A DNA stretch of 45,337 nucleotides. Source: Candidatus Nitrosopumilus sp. (GTDB taxonomy: Archaea > Thermoproteota > Nitrososphaeria > Nitrososphaerales > Nitrosopumilaceae). The position numbers and the translations under genes are program-made. The notes under the pieces were generated by a model that did not search any database, had not been told where the DNA came from, and worked only from the letters and a program-made list of their open reading frames with translations. Of this stretch, positions 40,448-45,337 are shown piece by piece. Position 1 is the first letter of the stretch; the number at the start of each line of letters is the position of its first letter. The stretch lies in NCBI GenBank assembly GCA_008080815.1, contig VMDM01000006.1, positions 1 through 45,337 of the forward strand. The letters are read 5' to 3'.

Positions 40448-41233
40448 ATGACAGATATTTTATCTAAAAAATTAGAATCAAAGATTGATAATAAATTATT
40501 TTCAAAATCAAGACGCAAAACATTAGACGATGGATTCAAGAAAGGTAAAGTCATCAATGAAGTTTTAGACAAACCTACTGTAATGACTTTATACAAAATT
40601 ATTTCTGATGGAATTATTTCTTATGTTAATGGTCCAGTCAGTGCTGGAAAAGAATCTGTATTATTTTGGGCAGTCGATAAAAATGAAAATGATATTGCAC
40701 TCAAAGTTTATCTTGTAAGTACTTCAAATTTTAAAAAAAGAGAATCATACATTGCAGGAGACCCAAGATTCAAAAATATCAAAAGTGGTACCAAAAACCT
40801 CGTTTATCTTTGGGCAAAAAAGGAATACAAGAATTTACAACAATCATTTGAGGCTAAAATCCCTGTACCTAAACCACTACATGTCTCAAACAATGTTTTG
40901 GTAATGGAGTTTGTAGGCATAAATGGAAAACCATCACAATTACTACTAAATTCTGAAGTTGATGAGAATGATTACTCTCAAGCATTAGATATGATCAAAA
41001 ATCTCTATTCTAAAGCCAAATTAGTTCATGGTGATTTTTCAGAATATAATATCTTCAAAACTGAAAACGGATTATGTTTGTTTGATCTTGGGTCCGCAGT
41101 TGATCTGAAACACCCTAATGCCATCGAATTTCTTAAAAGAGATATTAATAATATCAATAGATTTTTCTCTAAAAGAGGTATTTCTACTATTGAAACTAAT
41201 GAAATCATGGAGGACTTGTTAGATGAGCTTTGA
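40448..41233 (+). CDS. rio1: RIO-type serine kinase, Rio1
   Basis: 261 residues with an atypical protein kinase fold. GPVSAGKESVLFWA is the phosphate-binding loop, IALKVYLVSTSNFKKR carries the ATP lysine, LVHGDFSEYNIF is the catalytic loop (Asp), and CLFDLGSAVDLKHPNA is the metal-binding loop. Rio1 acts in late small-subunit maturation. It fits a run with aIF2-beta and a KH protein related to Pno1/Dim2, its functional partner in ribosome assembly. Confidence 0.93.
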   Translation: MTDILSKKLESKIDNKLFSKSRRKTLDDGFKKGKVINEVLDKPTVMTLYKIISDGIISYVNGPVSAGKESVLFWAVDKNENDIALKVYLVSTSNFKKRESYIAGDPRFKNIKSGTKNLVYLWAKKEYKNLQQSFEAKIPVPKPLHVSNNVLVMEFVGINGKPSQLLLNSEVDENDYSQALDMIKNLYSKAKLVHGDFSEYNIFKTENGLCLFDLGSAVDLKHPNAIEFLKRDINNINRFFSKRGISTIETNEIMEDLLDEL

Positions 41234-41795
41234 AAAAATTATCCGAATACCTAATGATCGAATTGGTGTGTTGATTGGAAGATCAGGAAACACAAAATCT
41301 GAAATTGAAAAAAAATGTGGTGTTCTATTGGAAATAGATGGCTCTTCTGGGGAGGTTGTCATTAAATCAAATGGTGATATTGAAAAAATTGAACCTTTCA
41401 AAGCAATGGAAATTGTAACTGCAATTGGAAGAGGTTTTTCTCCAGAAAAAGCATTAACATTACTGAAAGGTGATAACACTTTGCATGTAATGGATCTTAG
41501 AGAGTTTTCAGGAAAATCATCTTCTGATATTGAAAGGATAAAAGGGAGAATTATTGGAGAAGGTGGTAGAGCAAGAAGAAATATGGAAAATCTTAGTGGC
41601 ACTTACATTTCTGTTTATGGTAAAACTGTTTCAGTAATTGGAAATTCAAATAAACTAAGACAAGTTGTTGATGCAATTTCATCTTTATCCAATGGAAGTA
41701 TTCACGGTGCTGTATATCAAAAATTAGAATCTTCTAATAGACGTGAAAAAGAAGATAAAATGAAATTGTGGGAGAATCAAAATGTCTTCGATTAA
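41223..41795 (+). CDS. KH-domain RNA-binding protein, Pno1/Dim2-like
   Basis: 190 residues. First KH-like module begins RIPNDRIGVLIGRSGNTK and the second carries IKGRIIGEGGRARRNMENLS. Both contain the GxxG loop (GRSG; GEGG). Archaeal homologues of Pno1/Dim2 bind the 3' end of 16S rRNA with Nob1. Start overlaps the rio1 end by eleven bases, and its own end overlaps top6B, so these genes are coupled. Confidence 0.9.
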   Translation: MSFEKIIRIPNDRIGVLIGRSGNTKSEIEKKCGVLLEIDGSSGEVVIKSNGDIEKIEPFKAMEIVTAIGRGFSPEKALTLLKGDNTLHVMDLREFSGKSSSDIERIKGRIIGEGGRARRNMENLSGTYISVYGKTVSVIGNSNKLRQVVDAISSLSNGSIHGAVYQKLESSNRREKEDKMKLWENQNVFD

Positions 41796-43695
41796 AGAAA
41801 AATTTAATCAGATTTCTCCAAGTGAATTCTTTTACAGTAATCGTGATTTAGCTGGATTTAGCAATCCTACTCGTTCTCTATACACTGCAGTTCGTGAATT
41901 TGTTGAAAATGCTCTTGATGCATGTGATCAAAAAGGAATCCTACCTGATGTTCATCTATCAATCAAGCCAGTACACCCAGACAAGTCTGACCCTCAGGCG
42001 TATATTTTGACTGTAAAAGATAATGGTCCTGGCGTTGATGCACACCATATTCCTCTAGCTTTTGGAACTGTTCTTTATGGTTCAAAATTTGGTCTTAAAC
42101 AAGCAAGAGGAATGTTTGGTCTGGGTGCAACCATGGCAATTTTGTATGGTCAAATTACAACCAACAAACCAGTTACTGTTAAAAGTTCATCTGATGGAAA
42201 AATCCAAAACCAATTTGAAATTCTATTGGATATTCAAAAAAATAAACCTGTAATTCTTAAACACACTACTAAAGAAGTTTCAAAGAAAGGACTTTCTGTA
42301 AGTATCTGTCTTGAAGGAGACTATTCAAAAGCTGGAGCCAAAATTAGAGATTATGTTTATGAAACTTCACTGATTACACCTTATGCATCAATCACTTTTG
42401 ATGATCCAAAAGGTGAGAAGTTTGTTCATAGCAGATTTGTAAAAGATATCCCACCCCCACCCACAATTATTCGTCCACACCCACATGGTATTGATGTTGA
42501 AAGAATTAGAAGAATGATTGTTGAATCACAATTTGATATTCCAGTAATTGATGATGTAATGATTGAAAAAGTTAGAAAAGATCTTGGTTTGTCAAAACAG
42601 AATCTTGCATTTACTGCAATTATGTCTAAAGCAAAAAAGAAATGGAAAACTCTTTCGAGACAAATTAGAGTTGTGATAGCTTTAATGTCATTTCTAAAAA
42701 TGGATTTTGAAAAACTAAGTAAAATTAGAATTGAAGACCTTGATGTACCTAACAAAAAATTGTACTATTGGGATTTTGGTGATTCACAATCAAAATCAGT
42801 TGATATGGATCCTGAAAGTGATTATTACAAACAACTAACAAACACTGTTCAAGGTGAACCACTAACCACATTTCTTACAAAGAGATTTCAAAGAATTGGT
42901 CCATCTACAGCTGTAAAGTTTGCAGAATTTGCAAAATTCAAACCCGAAAGAAGAATGGGTACATTATCAAATGAGGAACTGGTTCATCTCAGTGATTCTC
43001 TACAGAAATTCGAAGATTTTATGGCGCCTGATTCAAGTTGTCTGGCACCCTTGGGTGAATCCCCTCTCGAAAAAGGAATTAAAAAATTCTTTAATCCTGA
43101 TTTTGTAGCCGTAATCCAGCGTCCTGCATCGGCATATTCTGGTTTTCCATTTATTGTTGAAATGGGTATTGCTTATGGTGGAGACATCAAGGCAGGTGGT
43201 CCTCATGTGTATAGATATGCAAACAGAATTCCACTCCTTTATGATGAGGGAAGTGATGTTGTAGTTAAAGTTGTAAAAGAAACTGATTGGGGAAGATACA
43301 AAGTAAAAGGAGAACCACCATTCATTATAGTTTCACACATTTGTTCCACTAGAATTCCATACAAAACTGCAGGAAAAGAAAATGTGGCAGACAGACAAGA
43401 AATTGAAAGAGAATTGAAATTAGGTTTACAATATCTATCAAGAAAATTAGCAGCCTTTATGTCTAAAAAAGGTCAAGCAGAGATGGCAAAGAAGAGAGCA
43501 AATCTCTATGCAAAATACATTCCACTGATTGCAGAATTTTGTACAGAATTAGCTGGCAAAAAATCACAACCAAACTTTAAGAAACTTCTTGAAGAAGAAT
43601 TCCCTGCTGATAAAAATAATTCTGAAACTGATAATAATGAAGCACCTTTAGATGATAATGAAGAACAAACAGAGGAAAATGAAGAAAATGAGTAA
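41782..43695 (+). CDS. top6B: DNA topoisomerase VI subunit B
   Basis: GHKL ATPase subunit, 637 residues. ATP-binding signatures: AVREFVENALDACDQ (N-box), VKDNGPGVDAHHIPLAFG (G1), ARGMFGLGATMAILYG (G2) and, farther on, the transducer Lys region. ATP binding clamps the DNA that subunit A cleaves. The C-terminal tail is acidic with no domain (DNNEAPLDDNEEQTEENEEN). It is upstream of and overlaps top6A, the usual order for the pair. Confidence 0.96.
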   Translation: MSSIKEKFNQISPSEFFYSNRDLAGFSNPTRSLYTAVREFVENALDACDQKGILPDVHLSIKPVHPDKSDPQAYILTVKDNGPGVDAHHIPLAFGTVLYGSKFGLKQARGMFGLGATMAILYGQITTNKPVTVKSSSDGKIQNQFEILLDIQKNKPVILKHTTKEVSKKGLSVSICLEGDYSKAGAKIRDYVYETSLITPYASITFDDPKGEKFVHSRFVKDIPPPPTIIRPHPHGIDVERIRRMIVESQFDIPVIDDVMIEKVRKDLGLSKQNLAFTAIMSKAKKKWKTLSRQIRVVIALMSFLKMDFEKLSKIRIEDLDVPNKKLYYWDFGDSQSKSVDMDPESDYYKQLTNTVQGEPLTTFLTKRFQRIGPSTAVKFAEFAKFKPERRMGTLSNEELVHLSDSLQKFEDFMAPDSSCLAPLGESPLEKGIKKFFNPDFVAVIQRPASAYSGFPFIVEMGIAYGGDIKAGGPHVYRYANRIPLLYDEGSDVVVKVVKETDWGRYKVKGEPPFIIVSHICSTRIPYKTAGKENVADRQEIERELKLGLQYLSRKLAAFMSKKGQAEMAKKRANLYAKYIPLIAEFCTELAGKKSQPNFKKLLEEEFPADKNNSETDNNEAPLDDNEEQTEENEENE

Positions 43696-44803
43696 AGTAA
43701 AATCTGCAAAGACAAAAGAACTGAGCAAAAAAGCTCTAGAAAAACAAAAGAATATTCTTGAATCACTAAAATCACATGGTGCAAAAATATATGACGATCT
43801 AAATAGTGGACAATTTCCAAAATTCTCAATTCCCAGCCGTTCTGTTAGTAACATTGTATATGACAAAAAACTACGTCAATACATTCTTGGAACAAACGCT
43901 GCAATTAGAAGCTCTAGAAATTCATCACAATTGCGTTCATTTACTCAATTAATGTGGTTGGCATTTTTTGCAAATAGATTAACTCAAGAAAAGAAATCAT
44001 CTACATTAAGAGATGTCTATTATTCCTCTCAAGCTTTTGCAATAGATTTTGAAGATCAGGCTGAATCTGACAACATTATTGTCGATTTGGAGGCTGTAAC
44101 TTCAAAACCTCGTGAAGATTTTCATATTTTCCCTGAAGAGAGAAGCTCCATCTTTGGTGATTTGAATATCGAATACACCATTCCTGGATATGAGGGTAAG
44201 ACAATGAATCTATCAAATCACCCTGATGGATATTCTATTGGACCCAGTTTGACTACTGCTGAGTTGGTTGACACTAGTGCTGAAATTGTAATTGCAATTG
44301 AAAAGGGTGGTCTTTTTACAAGATTTGTTGAAGAACAAGTAGATAAAAAATTCAAATCAATTATCATCAATACTGGTGGACAAGCTCCTCGTTCAACTAG
44401 AACTCTACTCAAAAGATTACATGATGAAATGAAATTACCTGTAATTGTTTTGACTGACGGTGACGTGTATGGAGAACATATTGCAATGGTCATCAAATCT
44501 GGTTCTGCAAATGCTGCTCATCTAAGAGAATTGACTGTACCTGATGCAAAATGGGTTGGAGTTTGGGCAACAGATATTGAAAAATACAAACTTCCAACAA
44601 TCCCAATGACTGAAGCTGACATTAAACGATGCTATGATTTACAAAAAGATCCTAGATATGAAGATGGAATTTGGAAAAAAGAATTAGATGTATTTCTAAG
44701 AATTAAAAGAAAAGCAGAGTTGGAAGCATTCTCAAAATATGGATTGACAAACATTACTGACAAGTATCTTCCACAAAAACTAGAACTAGCAAAAAGTTTG
44801 TAA
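43688..44803 (+). CDS. top6A: DNA topoisomerase VI subunit A (Spo11 relative)
   Basis: DNA-cleaving subunit of Topo VI. ATG 43688 is used (MSKVKSAKTKELSKK), overlapping the top6B stop by eight bases; in-frame upstream ATGs would extend it into the top6B acidic tail. The winged-helix CAP domain carries the catalytic tyrosine in STLRDVYYSSQAF, and the Toprim metal site is seen as AIEKGGLF and VLTDGDVYGEHIA. Length (~371) fits. It closes the information-processing run; the next gene is convergent. Confidence 0.95.
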   Translation: MSKVKSAKTKELSKKALEKQKNILESLKSHGAKIYDDLNSGQFPKFSIPSRSVSNIVYDKKLRQYILGTNAAIRSSRNSSQLRSFTQLMWLAFFANRLTQEKKSSTLRDVYYSSQAFAIDFEDQAESDNIIVDLEAVTSKPREDFHIFPEERSSIFGDLNIEYTIPGYEGKTMNLSNHPDGYSIGPSLTTAELVDTSAEIVIAIEKGGLFTRFVEEQVDKKFKSIIINTGGQAPRSTRTLLKRLHDEMKLPVIVLTDGDVYGEHIAMVIKSGSANAAHLRELTVPDAKWVGVWATDIEKYKLPTIPMTEADIKRCYDLQKDPRYEDGIWKKELDVFLRIKRKAELEAFSKYGLTNITDKYLPQKLELAKSL

Positions 44804-45322
44804 TTATTTTATTCTTAGTGTTAAAACACCGTTTCTGTATTTGAAATCAAAGATTTGCATTTGACCTGCTCCTTCAATTGGAACTTCTTTTGAAAATCCA
44901 CCATTGCCTCTGATATACAAAATTCCATCTACTAATCTGACTGATACTCTATCTTCAGGACCTGGAACTTCTGCAACAAAAACAAATTCTCCCTCTCCTT
45001 TGATAAGGTCATATACCCAATTCTTTTGTTCTTGTTCTCTTGCTTGTGAGTATGTTGGTTTTTGGTCTTTTGTCATCTTTTTTAGAACTTTAACCCAGTA
45101 AATCATTGTGATTGCTGCTGCTCCAATTAAGAAAAAGCTAACAAATCCTGCATCTGCTCTCTGAGTCATTATGTATATGACTCCAAGAAACAAAATTACA
45201 ATAATTGGAATTCCAAAATTAAGTGATTGTTCATTTGAATAAGCTCCTTTGTAACTAGCCAAACATTCAAAATTCGGTTCTACCAAATATAAAGTATCTT
45301 TGATAAATGGACAATTTATCAT
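44804..45322 (-). CDS. membrane protein with C-terminal alpha-crystallin (Hsp20-like) domain
   Basis: 172 residues. Two membrane helices (FGIPIIVILFLGVIYIM and GFVSFFLIGAAAITMIYWV) precede a cytoplasmic-side linker and a compact beta-sandwich: EFVFVAEVPGPEDRVSVRL, GILYIRGNGGFSKEVPI and finally RNGVLTLRIK, which keeps the Hsp20 NGVL motif. Small heat-shock proteins are normally soluble, so a membrane-tethered one is unusual. The N-terminus has two cysteines (NCPFIKD and FECLASY). No initiating TATA box is visible because the window ends 15 bases upstream. Confidence 0.75.
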   Translation of the reverse strand: MINCPFIKDTLYLVEPNFECLASYKGAYSNEQSLNFGIPIIVILFLGVIYIMTQRADAGFVSFFLIGAAAITMIYWVKVLKKMTKDQKPTYSQAREQEQKNWVYDLIKGEGEFVFVAEVPGPEDRVSVRLVDGILYIRGNGGFSKEVPIEGAGQMQIFDFKYRNGVLTLRIK

Positions 45323-45337
45323 GAAATAATCATTTTA

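Overview
The window is almost certainly from a marine ammonia-oxidising archaeon of the Nitrososphaerota (Thaumarchaeota), close to Nitrosopumilus. The DNA is AT-rich and tightly packed. It combines an archaeal histone, both topoisomerase VI subunits, aIF2-beta, Rio1, RtcB, archaeal uS11 and eS17, intron-bearing tRNA, a membrane-anchored blue-copper protein, single-domain Lrp/AsnC proteins and many small zinc-ribbon and two-helix membrane proteins. Many starts lie 24-29 bases below an A/T-rich TATA-like box with no Shine-Dalgarno sequence, which suggests leaderless transcripts, with TTG and GTG starts common. No insertion sequence, CRISPR array, rRNA operon or prophage was seen, so most of this is a chromosomal backbone.

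Layout. 1-5.3 kb: the 3' end of an HNH-like protein with a repeated N-terminus, then divergent trpS and pheS-pheT. 5.3-7.5 kb: an unassigned structured RNA candidate, an EVE protein, a stand-alone RAM-domain protein, a zincin-like protein and an unknown gene. 7.5-12.3 kb: aconitase, tRNA-Trp with two predicted introns, a membrane-anchored protein and pdxS-pdxT. 12.3-18 kb: valS, a nuclease-like/PTPS fusion, pterin carbinolamine dehydratase, an AsnB-like amidotransferase-type ATPase and purB. 18-23.5 kb: rtcB, a PDCD5-like protein, uS11, thiL, a phosphohexomutase and tRNA-Thr. 23.5-27.7 kb is the most accessory-looking part: small membrane proteins, a winged helix, small zinc proteins, an AIPR-family nuclease with a strong hairpin at its 3' end, a cupredoxin and tRNA-Cys. 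27.7-31.2 kb: histone, TatD, eS17, a ubiquitin-like/Cgi121 fusion, a THUMP protein and Sua5. 31.2-39.2 kb: many small lineage-specific proteins together with purA, pyrF, a Nudix hydrolase, uppS and a DUF373 protein. 39.4-44.8 kb: a collinear information-processing run (DUF5679, aIF2-beta, DUF424, Rio1, KH protein, Top6B, Top6A), then a membrane-anchored alpha-crystallin-like protein.

Working groups. tRNA metabolism is heavily represented: three aminoacyl-tRNA synthetases, three tRNAs, RtcB (ligation of spliced tRNA), and a t6A group made of Sua5, the Cgi121 fusion and a neighbouring Tan1-like THUMP protein. Cofactor and nucleotide synthesis is represented by PdxST, ThiL, PTPS/PCD, PurA, PurB and PyrF.

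The most unusual items are the ubiquitin-like/Cgi121 fusion, the unassigned structured RNA at 5342-5503, the AIPR gene with its adjacent hairpin, the nuclease-like/PTPS fusion, the doubly interrupted tRNA-Trp, and a uppS reading frame with no ATG, GTG or TTG ahead of its catalytic motif.
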